From JBCCYM01 sp039190005 (GTDB lineage: Bacteria > Pseudomonadota > Gammaproteobacteria > UBA12402), in assembly GCA_039190005.1 (NCBI GenBank), contig JBCCYM010000007.1:1-41308 (forward strand): a stretch of 41,308 nucleotides of DNA. Reading direction: 5' to 3'. The notes beneath the pieces are model-generated. The model saw only the letters and a list, made by a program, of their open reading frames with translations, ran no database searches and was not told the DNA's origin. Shown one piece after another: positions 21,702-30,254 of this stretch; the first letter of the stretch is position 1, and the number at the start of each line of letters is the position of its first letter. The position numbers and the translations under genes are program-made.

Positions 21702-22403
21702 TTACCAGTCCATTTTAGCACCGGCGTAATCAAGAAAACTACCAGTGGCATATTCTCTCGCGTTTTCCATCATGTTTAACATGCCGGAGACGCTGGTAGC
21801 GACATCTATTAAGGCGTTGGGTCCCCCCATGTCGGTTTTTACCCAACCCGGATAAAACAACAGTGTATGAATGCCTTCACCTCGAACATCTAGCGCGAAT
21901 GAATATATCATCGCGTTAAGCGCTGTTTTGCTGGCACGATACGCGTAAGAACCGCCTGAAGTATTGTCGCTGATACTGCCCATGATTGATGAGATCGCGA
22001 TAAGCAGCTTTTCATTGCTGGCAGAGACCAAATCAATCAAACGATCCGCGATTTTTATGGCTGATATGGCATTGACATTAAAGACCTGTTGTAAGTTATT
22101 ACGTTTAATAGGATTGCCATGACGCACACCGATTTTTCCGGCAGTACCGGCATTGATAATTAAGCGATCAATGGCTCGACCGTCAAGCTGTTTAGCAAAA
22201 GCCTCTAAGGCTTTATCATCGGTGACTTCCAGCGGATATATTTCTAAAAGCACACTTTTGTTCATCAATTTATTCAGCGCTTTCGCTTTTGCTGGATGAC
22301 GACAGGTGGCAATCACCTGATATCCCTGCTCTAATAATTGCTCGACAAAGCCTAAACCAATGCCGCGGTTGGCACCGATAACACAGGCCGTTTTGCTTGT
22401 CAT
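21702..22403 (-). CDS. short-chain dehydrogenase/reductase (C-factor-like), upstream paralogue
   Basis: This 233-residue SDR has cofactor motif GANRGIGLG and the active-site pair in SYAYRASKTALN (Tyr-x-x-x-Lys complete). The strand with NAG (INAGTAGKIG) is also standard, while the duplicate reads SAG there. The C-terminal YPGWVKTDMGGPNA block matches the C-factor/sniffer-like SDRs. ATG 22403 follows GAGG by 6 bp; the longer frame begins with a GTG overlapping that site. The two SDR genes are 35 bp apart and probably cotranscribed. Confidence 0.92.
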   Translation of the reverse strand: MTSKTACVIGANRGIGLGFVEQLLEQGYQVIATCRHPAKAKALNKLMNKSVLLEIYPLEVTDDKALEAFAKQLDGRAIDRLIINAGTAGKIGVRHGNPIKRNNLQQVFNVNAISAIKIADRLIDLVSASNEKLLIAISSIMGSISDNTSGGSYAYRASKTALNAMIYSFALDVRGEGIHTLLFYPGWVKTDMGGPNALIDVATSVSGMLNMMENAREYATGSFLDYAGAKMDW

Positions 22404-22485
22404 TTTATACCTCACTTTGCTTTTACACGAGTTTCACATTTTGTAGTCTTTCTTGTCACTTCTGTCATTCCTTGCTTTCTCCTCC

Positions 22486-22589
22486 GTCATTCCCGCGCAG
22501 GCGGTCCCTGAGCTTGTCGAAGGACGGGAATCCAGGATTACTGCATTTATTAGTGCTGCTTTCTGGATTCCCGCCTGCGCGGGAATGAC
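22486..22589. repeat. 27-bp inverted repeat pair, one arm split by a 20-bp unit
   Basis: The right arm (22563-22589) runs from CTGGATTCCCGCC to GCGGGAATGAC. The left arm is its exact reverse complement but is interrupted: 22486-22504 and 22528-22535 are the two pieces. Between them lie the 20-bp unit TCCCTGAGCTTGTCGAAGGA (22505-22524) and a second CGG (22525-22527) duplicating 22502-22504. The pair could fold into a long hairpin. It lies just after the last gene of the nuo transcript (minus strand) and may mark its 3' end. Confidence 0.92.
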
Positions 22590-22595
22590 AGTGGA

Positions 22596-22781
22596 TCAAT
22601 GACGAACCATATAAACCAAAAAGGCAATAAAAGCAATCAACAAAAAGGCTAAATAACAAAAGGTGGTCAGACTTTTATTGAGGTTCTTTTTGGAAAAAGA
22701 TTTCGGGTCGGCTTTGATGTGACGGACCATCAGATAAATCAATCCGGCAGCGAGTAAGAAGAAAAATAATTGGCCCCACAT
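22596..22781 (-). CDS. small two-helix membrane protein at the end of the nuo operon
   Basis: This 61-residue protein has helices at about 4-20 (QLFFFLLAAGLIYLMV) and 42-58 (YLAFLLIAFIAFLVYMV), joined by a basic loop (RHIKADPKSFSKKNLNKS). It starts 15 bp after nuoN on the same strand and is probably cotranscribed. Small hydrophobic genes after nuoN occur in other Proteobacteria (for example DUF2818), but this one does not match that family by eye. A role in complex I assembly is only suggested by position. Confidence 0.7.
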   Translation of the reverse strand: MWGQLFFFLLAAGLIYLMVRHIKADPKSFSKKNLNKSLTTFCYLAFLLIAFIAFLVYMVRH

Positions 22782-22796
22782 CGTTTATTATCTCAA

Positions 22797-24245
22797 TTAA
22801 AATAATTGTCGACAAAGCATAAACAAGCCACCGGGTAAAAACCCTAAGACTAACAATGCCAAACTGTTAATGGAAAAAATAATCAGCTGACCGCCGCTAA
22901 TTTTGAATGCCATTGCTTGTCCGAGCTGATCAGTTTTTTCCGGCGCGTCAAAATACATGACTTTAACCACACGAATATAATAATAAGCGCCGATAACCGC
23001 TAATAACAAGGCCACACAGGCGATCCAGACAAAATGTGCTTGGATCAGTGCTTCCAACACCATCACTTTGGTGAAAAATCCAAGTAAGGGCGGCACACCG
23101 GCCATCGAAAACATCACCAACAACATCATAAATGCCAGCCAGGGATTTCTTGAATTCAAGCCTTTGAGATCATCAATGGCGTCAATATCAATGCCGCGAC
23201 GACTCAAGGCGGTTAATAAAGAAAAAGCGGCTAAGGACATCAAGGCGTAACTGAGCATGTAAAATGTTGCCGCGCCATAACCACGTGGCGTGGCACAAAG
23301 CACGCCTAATAACATATACCCCATTTGCGCGATAGACGAATAGGCCAGCATACGCCGAATACTGCTTTGGGCGATGGCAAGCACATTTCCGATCGCCATC
23401 GACGCAATGGCTAATACCATCAGCCATAATTGCCACTCTTGACTGAGTCCCGGCAACATATCAACCAGCACACGCACCGTCATGGCTAAGGCCGCGATCT
23501 TAGGCGCGGTACTGACAAAAAGGGTGACACTCAGCGGCGCGCCTTGATACACATCGGGTACCCAAGAATGAAAAGGCACGGCACCTAATTTGAACAGTAC
23601 CCCGACAATAATAAATACCAAACCGATACCTAACATTGCCATCGTAAGCCCTTTCGCGTGCTGCGAAACCTTAGCAATTGTGGCAATATCAAGGCTGTGG
23701 GCAGCGCCGAAAATCATCGACATACCATAAAGCATTAAACCGGAAGCAATCGCGCCAAGCACAAAAAACTTCATTGCCGCTTCAGCGGCAGTGTTTGATT
23801 GACGATCAATGGCAATCATGGCGTAAATCGGTAAGGACAGTAATTCCAATCCCAGATACACAGTCAACATACTGTAAGCTGAGGTTAATATCATCATGCC
23901 CAACATGGAAAACAAACCGAGAATATAATATTCACCACGATGGGTGTTGCGTTCGCCGAGATAGTTATAAGCAAAATAAAAGCTTAAAAATGTTGTCAGA
24001 TAAATAAACAGTTTTAATACGGTGGCAAAATTATCACGGATAAAACTACCGGCAAAATTAATATCCGGCGCTAACTGAAGTTGTAAAAAAGTAAACGCCG
24101 CGGCGACAATAATCACCAGCTGCACAAAGCCAAAGGTTGCCAAATGATTTTTTTGTTTGATAAATACATCAACTAGCAGGGCAAGACAAATCCCCGCGGC
24201 AACGATAATTTCCGGCAAAGCATTATACGCGTCAATCATGTTCAT
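22797..24245 (-). CDS. nuoN: NADH-quinone oxidoreductase subunit N
   Basis: This 482-residue antiporter-like membrane subunit of complex I has about 14 helices. Family markers include LGLELLSLPIYAM with the conserved Glu, KLGAVPFHSWVPDVYQGAP with the helix-7 Lys region, and RRMLAYSSIAQMGYMLLG. It forms one of the proton paths of the membrane arm. It follows nuoM by 12 bp. The start could be ATG 24245 or the in-frame ATG two codons later. Confidence 0.97.
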   Translation of the reverse strand: MNMIDAYNALPEIIVAAGICLALLVDVFIKQKNHLATFGFVQLVIIVAAAFTFLQLQLAPDINFAGSFIRDNFATVLKLFIYLTTFLSFYFAYNYLGERNTHRGEYYILGLFSMLGMMILTSAYSMLTVYLGLELLSLPIYAMIAIDRQSNTAAEAAMKFFVLGAIASGLMLYGMSMIFGAAHSLDIATIAKVSQHAKGLTMAMLGIGLVFIIVGVLFKLGAVPFHSWVPDVYQGAPLSVTLFVSTAPKIAALAMTVRVLVDMLPGLSQEWQLWLMVLAIASMAIGNVLAIAQSSIRRMLAYSSIAQMGYMLLGVLCATPRGYGAATFYMLSYALMSLAAFSLLTALSRRGIDIDAIDDLKGLNSRNPWLAFMMLLVMFSMAGVPPLLGFFTKVMVLEALIQAHFVWIACVALLLAVIGAYYYIRVVKVMYFDAPEKTDQLGQAMAFKISGGQLIIFSINSLALLVLGFLPGGLFMLCRQLF

Positions 24246-24257
24246 TCTTTTTTTACC

Positions 24258-25796
24258 CTATAAACGGTGCTGGATACTTATGGTTAAAATATGATCAACA
24301 GCACTGTGCAACATGTTTAATAAAATATCCGGATAAATGCCTAGCCCAATCACACCTATGGCGAGTAAGGCATAGACAAAAATTTGCAGAGCGTTGATGT
24401 CATTTTGTTCAGCAATTTTTTCATTGTTCACCGCGCCGAAAAATACCCGTTTGTACATCCACAAGGTATACGCCGCGCCGAGAATTAAGGTGCTGGCAGC
24501 AAAAAAAGCGACCCAGAAATGCGCCTGAAAAGCGCTGAGGATGACCATAAATTCACCGACAAACCCGGAAGTCCCCGGCAAACCGACATTGGATAAACAA
24601 AATAACATAAAGAACGCGGCGAAGATCGGCATCCGATGAGCGATGCCGCGATAGTCTTTAATCATGCGTGTGTTGAGACGATCATATAAAATCCCCACAC
24701 CCAAGAACATGGCGCCAGTATTGAAGGCGTGAGAAATCATCTGCACCACCCCACCTTCAAGACTGAGATAGGCATCGTGTATATTATTGCTGACGGCAAT
24801 AATTTCATAGACCATAAAACAAGCCAGCACCGCAAACCCCATGTGGGCGATTGATGAATAAGCAATCAAACGCTTCATGTCTTTTTGAATAATGGCGATG
24901 AAACCAATGTACACAATGGCAATTAGTCCCAAGATGATCATCAACCAATCAAGCATCTGGCTGGCATCCGGCGTGATCGGCATACTGAAACGCAGAAAAC
25001 CGTAAATGCCCATTTTCAGCATCAATGCCGCTAAAACCACTGAACCACCGGCAGGCGCGGCGGTATGCACATCGGGCAACCAAGTATGCAAAGGCCACAT
25101 CGGTACTTTCACAGCAAAAGCGAGGAAAAACGCCAAGAATATCAGCACTTGCACCATCATGGTCATGTGTAATTTATAAAAACTGGTGATAGCAAATGAG
25201 CCTGAGGTCATGCCTAAATACAACAGCGCGGCGAGCATTAACGCCGAGCCTAAAAAGGTATAGAGAAAAAATTTGATCGACGCGTAGTTACGATTACTAT
25301 CCCCCCAAATCCCGATACATAAATACATCGGAATCAGCATCGCTTCCCAGAAGACATAAAACAACAAAGCATCAGTGGCGGCAAACACACCGACAGACAC
25401 GCCTTGCAATACTAAAAACGCCATCATGTACTGCGCCACTTTGCGTTTGATCGCCTGACAAGCCGCCAGCACGACAATAAAACCGGTAAAATTGGTTAAC
25501 AAGATCATTGCCAGCGAAATACCATCTATCCCTAAACCGTAATTAATGTGTAATGACGGTATCCAATGATAATTCTCAACAAACTGCATGGCGTAGCTGT
25601 TGTTATTAAAGCCAATATATAAAGGCACACAAATCAGTAATGACAACAGGGTGACAAGCACAGCAATAATACGCGCGGGTGCCACCATCTCGCCGCCATC
25701 AGCGCGCTGCAAACGTGAGGTGAACAAGATAATAACCGCGCCGATAATCGGCAGAAAAATCAGTTCACTTAATAAATGCGTGTATAAAAATTGCAT
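24258..25796 (-). CDS. nuoM: NADH-quinone oxidoreductase subunit M
   Basis: This 512-residue antiporter-like subunit shows YVFWEAMLIPMYLCIGIWG (conserved helix-5 Glu), KVPMWPLHTWLPDVHTAAP (helix-7 Lys and the HTWLPDAH-type block), KDMKRLIAYSSIAHMGF and GFVGEFMVI. It carries one proton pathway of the membrane arm between NuoL and NuoN. It is preceded by nuoL with a 20-bp gap and followed by nuoN with 12 bp. Length matches E. coli NuoM (509). Confidence 0.97.
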   Translation of the reverse strand: MQFLYTHLLSELIFLPIIGAVIILFTSRLQRADGGEMVAPARIIAVLVTLLSLLICVPLYIGFNNNSYAMQFVENYHWIPSLHINYGLGIDGISLAMILLTNFTGFIVVLAACQAIKRKVAQYMMAFLVLQGVSVGVFAATDALLFYVFWEAMLIPMYLCIGIWGDSNRNYASIKFFLYTFLGSALMLAALLYLGMTSGSFAITSFYKLHMTMMVQVLIFLAFFLAFAVKVPMWPLHTWLPDVHTAAPAGGSVVLAALMLKMGIYGFLRFSMPITPDASQMLDWLMIILGLIAIVYIGFIAIIQKDMKRLIAYSSIAHMGFAVLACFMVYEIIAVSNNIHDAYLSLEGGVVQMISHAFNTGAMFLGVGILYDRLNTRMIKDYRGIAHRMPIFAAFFMLFCLSNVGLPGTSGFVGEFMVILSAFQAHFWVAFFAASTLILGAAYTLWMYKRVFFGAVNNEKIAEQNDINALQIFVYALLAIGVIGLGIYPDILLNMLHSAVDHILTISIQHRL

Positions 25797-25816
25797 GTTC
25801 TCTCAACTTATTTAGT

Positions 25817-27799
25817 TTAGGTAATCAAACGCCATACCAATAACACCAATACGCCGATAAACATTATAAACACATATTGGTAAATATAACCGGATTGGAT
25901 CACACGTAAAACCCGTGATAAGGTCGCGACAACCCGTCCGGAACCATTGACAAACAGTTTATCAATAAACAGCATATCAATACCCTTGAACAAAAAATTA
26001 CCTAAAGCACGGCTCCAACGGACAAACACAATTTGGTTAAATTCATCAAAGCCATATTTGTGCACAAAAATCGCATAGAGCCAAGGCAGGCGATGTTTAA
26101 AGCCTTCAGCCAGTTGTGGGATTTTCATTGTAGTCAGCCAAGCGACAATAATACCCAACACCGCTAAACCAAACGGCAAGGTTTCCAAACCGTGGATAGT
26201 CATGTTAACGACACCGTGATAATTTTGCGCCATTTCCTTAAGTACATTATGTACAGGTAAAATGAATAGCGAATTGCCGAGCAAGGCCGTTTGACTTGGT
26301 GTGTATAAAATCCACCGCACCAGCATAAAGCCGGCAATAATTGAGGCAATAGCCAATAGCACTAATGGCACCGTAACCACTAAGGGCGATTCATGCACGT
26401 TACCTTTAAGTTCTGGCGCGATCCGCGATTTACCGTGAAATGTCATAAAAAAGGCGCGGAAGGTATAAGCCGCCGTGACAAACGCGCCTAGCAACACGCA
26501 AATATAAGCATAGCTTGAACCGGGTATAGTTGAAAGATGTGCCGCCTCAATAATAGCGTCTTTGGAATAAAAGCCGGAAAACGGCGGTATGGCAGCGAGT
26601 GCTAATCCGCCAATCAGAAAACAGATATAGGTGACCGGCAGATATCGGGCTAGACCACCCATCTTACGCATGTCTTGCTCTTCATGCATGGCAATAATAA
26701 CCGAACCGGCGGCTAAGAATAACAAGGCTTTGAAAAAAGCGTGGGTGAAGAGATGGAACATACCGGCAGCGTAAGCGGAAGATCCCACCCCAACCATCAT
26801 ATAACCTAATTGTGATAAAGTAGAATAAGCAATCACCCGTTTGAGATCAAAGGCAAACAAGCCTAATAAGCCACAGAACAAACAGGTTGTGGCGCCAAGT
26901 ATAATCACCATACTCAAGGCGGTAGTTGAAAATTCAAAGATTGGTGACATCCGCGCGATCATATACACCCCGGCAGTTACCATCGTGGCGGCATGGATTA
27001 AAGCTGAAATTGGTGTCGGACCTTCCATCGATTCCGGCAACCACACATGTAATGGCATTTGCGCCGATTTACCCATAGCGCCGATAAATAGCAAAATAGC
27101 AATCATTGAAATCACCGACCAGTGCCATCCGGGAATGATGGTAATGGTTTGATGCAATAAGTGTGGTGTTTGTTGAAACACAGTCTGATAATTCAAACTG
27201 CCGTAATAACTGAGTATGGCGGCAATGCCGAGTATAAATCCCATATCGCCGACACGATTGACAATAAACGCTTTCAAACTACCAACAACCGCGGACTCTT
27301 TGTGAAACCAGTAACCGATTAATAAATAAGACACCAGTCCAACGCCTTCCCAACCAAAAAACAGTAATAAGAAATTATTGGCCAGCACCAAGCACAGCAT
27401 GGCAAAGGTGAAGGCCGACATGTAACAGAAAAAGCGCTGATCGGATTTATCATGCGCCATATAACCAATACTATAAATATGCACCAATAATGACACAAAC
27501 GTAACGACAACGATCATGCAAGCGGATAAGTGATCAACCAATAAACTGATATTAAATTGATAACTGCCACTGTGCACCCAATTGAAAATTTGGAAAGTCA
27601 GTGCTTTTGAATGATTAATGACAATGACATCAAATAAAATCAGCGAAAATATAAACGCGATCAGCACACCAAGAATGGTCATCAACTGGGTCGCGCGCCG
27701 ACCGATCACTTTACCTAAAAAACCAGCAATGCCGGCACCAATCAGTGGTGTTAAAATTGTCCAGATCGATAATAATTTTATGGCTTGAGTACTCAGCAC
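25817..27799 (-). CDS. nuoL: NADH-quinone oxidoreductase subunit L
   Basis: At 660 residues this is the largest antiporter-like subunit. It has LLFFGWEGVGLVSYLLIGYWF with the conserved Glu, GKSAQMPLHVWLPESMEGPTP with the channel Lys, and KRVIAYSTLSQLGYMMVG. The long C-terminal lateral helix (beyond about residue 520) runs along the membrane arm. It sits at the distal end of the proton-pumping arm. The start is GTG at 27799, since the nearby ATG is out of frame. nuoK ends 4 bp upstream. Confidence 0.97.
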   Translation of the reverse strand: MLSTQAIKLLSIWTILTPLIGAGIAGFLGKVIGRRATQLMTILGVLIAFIFSLILFDVIVINHSKALTFQIFNWVHSGSYQFNISLLVDHLSACMIVVVTFVSLLVHIYSIGYMAHDKSDQRFFCYMSAFTFAMLCLVLANNFLLLFFGWEGVGLVSYLLIGYWFHKESAVVGSLKAFIVNRVGDMGFILGIAAILSYYGSLNYQTVFQQTPHLLHQTITIIPGWHWSVISMIAILLFIGAMGKSAQMPLHVWLPESMEGPTPISALIHAATMVTAGVYMIARMSPIFEFSTTALSMVIILGATTCLFCGLLGLFAFDLKRVIAYSTLSQLGYMMVGVGSSAYAAGMFHLFTHAFFKALLFLAAGSVIIAMHEEQDMRKMGGLARYLPVTYICFLIGGLALAAIPPFSGFYSKDAIIEAAHLSTIPGSSYAYICVLLGAFVTAAYTFRAFFMTFHGKSRIAPELKGNVHESPLVVTVPLVLLAIASIIAGFMLVRWILYTPSQTALLGNSLFILPVHNVLKEMAQNYHGVVNMTIHGLETLPFGLAVLGIIVAWLTTMKIPQLAEGFKHRLPWLYAIFVHKYGFDEFNQIVFVRWSRALGNFLFKGIDMLFIDKLFVNGSGRVVATLSRVLRVIQSGYIYQYVFIMFIGVLVLLVWRLIT

Positions 27800-27803
27800 A
27801 ACA

Positions 27804-28109
27804 TTAACCTTTTAGTTCATTCAGTTCAGAAACGGCAATGGTTTCCCGTTTTCTAAATAATACAATCATAATTGCCAAACCAATGGCCGCTTCCGCGGCA
27901 GCAACCGTCAAAATAAAAAAGACAAAAATCTCACCGGCAATATTATGCAGATGATGAGCAAAGGCAATGAAATTGGTATTGACCGATAATAGCAACAATT
28001 CAATACTCATCAGCATGTTGATAATATTTTTACGGTTGATAATTAAACCTAATAGACTTAAACAAAATAGAATGGCGGCAAAAATCAAGATACTGGATAA
28101 GGGTATCAT
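27804..28109 (-). CDS. nuoK: NADH-quinone oxidoreductase subunit K
   Basis: This 101-residue, three-helix membrane subunit has the conserved helix-2 Glu in MSIELLLLSVN. The second conserved Glu is in VAAAEAAIGLAIMIVLFR. Both are part of the E-channel that couples quinone reduction to pumping. The start overlaps the nuoJ stop by 4 bp. The length equals that of E. coli NuoK (100). Confidence 0.97.
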   Translation of the reverse strand: MIPLSSILIFAAILFCLSLLGLIINRKNIINMLMSIELLLLSVNTNFIAFAHHLHNIAGEIFVFFILTVAAAEAAIGLAIMIVLFRKRETIAVSELNELKG

Positions 28110-28726
28110 TTCGTTAATTCCTCATCTTTAACAACACGTAAACGATGTTTGGCTTTAACCGCGATTTGTTCCGACGCTTTTTGATCACGACGGCGCAACC
28201 CTTCCCGCTTGGTCAAAGCGATAGCGGCAATCATACCGACTAATAATAACACTCCTGCCAATTCAAACGGTAATAAATACTTGCTAAACAATACCATACC
28301 CAATGTTTGAGTACTATTATAATCCGCGGCTTTGGCGGCTATCGCCGGGAAAAGCCGGTTGTTGAAATGCCAGGGACCGAGAAAAGAAACTAAACCCGCG
28401 AAAACACCAGCAACCAACAGTAAGGCGATGGGCCAAGCGCGTACTAAACTTTTATGGCGCATAATCGCTTTCAAGTCGAGCATCATAATGACAAACAAGA
28501 ACAAGGTCATCACCGCGCCGACATAAATAATGACTAAAATTAAACCGAGAAATTCAGCTTGCAACATAATCCAAACCGCGGCAGTGGCAAAAAAGGTTAA
28601 GACCAAACATAAAATAGAGCGCACCGGATTACGGTTAATCACCACCATAAACGCTAAACCTACCGCCATTGCCATAAAGGCGTAGAGAATGACTTGATGT
28701 ACCAAATTGCTCATCACCGGACTCAT
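28106..28726 (-). CDS. nuoJ: NADH-quinone oxidoreductase subunit J
   Basis: This 206-residue, five-helix subunit has the family signatures FFATAAVWIMLQAEFLGLILVIIYVGAVMTLFLFVIMML (helices 2-3, including the pi-bulge region) and ELAGVLLLVGMIAAIALT near the end. ATGA overlaps link it to nuoI upstream and nuoK downstream. The basic tail (RREGLRRRDQK onward) is cytoplasmic. Confidence 0.97.
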   Translation of the reverse strand: MSPVMSNLVHQVILYAFMAMAVGLAFMVVINRNPVRSILCLVLTFFATAAVWIMLQAEFLGLILVIIYVGAVMTLFLFVIMMLDLKAIMRHKSLVRAWPIALLLVAGVFAGLVSFLGPWHFNNRLFPAIAAKAADYNSTQTLGMVLFSKYLLPFELAGVLLLVGMIAAIALTKREGLRRRDQKASEQIAVKAKHRLRVVKDEELTK

Positions 28727-29217
28727 CGATAATCTCCGTCAGCTTGTCGTGCTTTGGCAATTTCCGCTTCGTAGCGATCACCAATGGCTAATAATTTTTC
28801 TTTGGTTAAAATATTTTCGCCGCGATATTCAAAATGATAATGACTTAAATTGGTTTCGACAATGGAATCGACCGGACAGGCTTCTTCACAAAAACCGCAA
28901 TAGATACATTTGAATAAATCAATTTCATAGCGGGTGGTACGCCGTTGACCGTCTTTCTCTCTGGGACCGGCTTCAATAGTAATCGCTAATGCCGGACACA
29001 CGGCTTCGCAAAGTTTGCAGGCGATACAACGTTCTTCACCATTGGGATAACGACGCAACGCATGTAATCCACGGAAACGCGGTGAATTGGGTGTTTTCAC
29101 TTCTGGAAACTGAACGGTACGTTTGCGACGTAATAAATAAGCAAATGTGACTCTCAAGCCTTTTAACAGCTCCCACAAAGTGAAACTTTTTAGCCATTGT
29201 TTGATTCGACTTGCCAT
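28723..29217 (-). CDS. nuoI: NADH-quinone oxidoreductase subunit I
   Basis: This 164-residue peripheral-arm subunit has two 4Fe-4S ferredoxin motifs, CIACKLCEAVCPALAI and CIYCGFCEEACPVDSI. They hold clusters N6a and N6b on the electron path to N2. I chose ATG 29217 (MASRIKQW), 4 bp after the nuoH stop. A longer frame begins with TTG at 29235 inside nuoH, but the ATG gives the usual length of about 165. The N-terminal amphipathic helix lies on the membrane surface. Confidence 0.96.
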   Translation of the reverse strand: MASRIKQWLKSFTLWELLKGLRVTFAYLLRRKRTVQFPEVKTPNSPRFRGLHALRRYPNGEERCIACKLCEAVCPALAITIEAGPREKDGQRRTTRYEIDLFKCIYCGFCEEACPVDSIVETNLSHYHFEYRGENILTKEKLLAIGDRYEAEIAKARQADGDYR

Positions 29218-29221
29218 AGAA

Positions 29222-30253
29222 TTAAGACACTCCAAACCAAGGCGGCAAATGCAGCATAATCGCGACCGCTTCGACCACCAGCCAAACCAGCGTGACCGGA
29301 ATTAACACTTTCCAACCCAAACGCATGATTTGATCATAGCGATAACGCGGGAAAGTGGCGCGTAACCATAAGTACACAAATAAAAAGATGGCCATTTTTA
29401 AAACCAGCCACACCACACCCGGCACCACACTGAATAACACTTGTAATCCGGGAATACCGGCAAAAGGTGATAAATAACCACCCAAGAAGAAAACAGAAGC
29501 AATGGCTGAAATTAAAATCATATTGGCATATTCAGCCAAGAAGAAAATGGCAAAGGCAATGCCGGAATATTCAACATGAAAACCGGCGACAATTTCCGAT
29601 TCCCCTTCGGAAACATCAAACGGCGCGCGATTTGTTTCGGCGACACCACAAATCCAATACACCAAAAAGAGTGGAAAGAGTGGAATAAAAAACCAGTGCC
29701 AGATACCGCCGGATTGCGCCATCACAATTTTCTGTAAATTTAAGGTATTAGCCGCCATCAATACGCCAATAACCGCAAAGCCCATACCTAATTCATAAGA
29801 AATCATTTGCGCCGCCGCTCGCAAAGCGCCAAACAGCGCGTATTTTGAATTCGATGCCCAACCGGCAATCATAATCCCATAAATCCCCAGCGAAGTAATC
29901 GCCAACAGAAAAAGCCCACCGGCATTGATGTTTGCCAATATCCAGCCTTTGGCGAAAGGAATAACCGCCCAAGCGGTAATGGCCGGCGCGATGGTTAACA
30001 TCGGCGCGATAAGAAAGAGATAACGATTCGCTTGTGTCGGTACAATGATTTCCTTGCTCATTAATTTAATGGTATCGGCGATAGGTTGGAAGATGCCCGC
30101 TAAACCAAGGCGATTAGGGCCGATACGCGCCTGCATCGCGCCTATCACTTTACGTTCGGCATAGGTCATCACAATAACACCGATAATTACCGGCACAATA
30201 ATGACCACCGCCCAAAGAATAATCCACAACAGTTGTATAATTGCCGCGCTCAC
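29222..30253 (-). CDS. nuoH: NADH-quinone oxidoreductase subunit H
   Basis: This 343-residue membrane subunit forms the quinone pocket with NuoB and NuoD. It carries YAERKVIGAMQARIGPNRLG, the classic NuoH/ND1 block, EIIVPTQANRYLF, and ETNRAPFDVSEGESEIVAGFHVEYSG with conserved acidic residues of the quinone-side loop. The start is GTG, 1 bp after the nuoG stop. Confidence 0.97.
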   Translation of the reverse strand: MSAAIIQLLWIILWAVVIIVPVIIGVIVMTYAERKVIGAMQARIGPNRLGLAGIFQPIADTIKLMSKEIIVPTQANRYLFLIAPMLTIAPAITAWAVIPFAKGWILANINAGGLFLLAITSLGIYGIMIAGWASNSKYALFGALRAAAQMISYELGMGFAVIGVLMAANTLNLQKIVMAQSGGIWHWFFIPLFPLFLVYWICGVAETNRAPFDVSEGESEIVAGFHVEYSGIAFAIFFLAEYANMILISAIASVFFLGGYLSPFAGIPGLQVLFSVVPGVVWLVLKMAIFLFVYLWLRATFPRYRYDQIMRLGWKVLIPVTLVWLVVEAVAIMLHLPPWFGVS

Positions 30254-30254
30254 C

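Noticed and set aside
22397..22659. Open frames on both strands over the 27-bp inverted repeat
   Set aside because: Their residues come from the two repeat families, and they overlap known gene ends.
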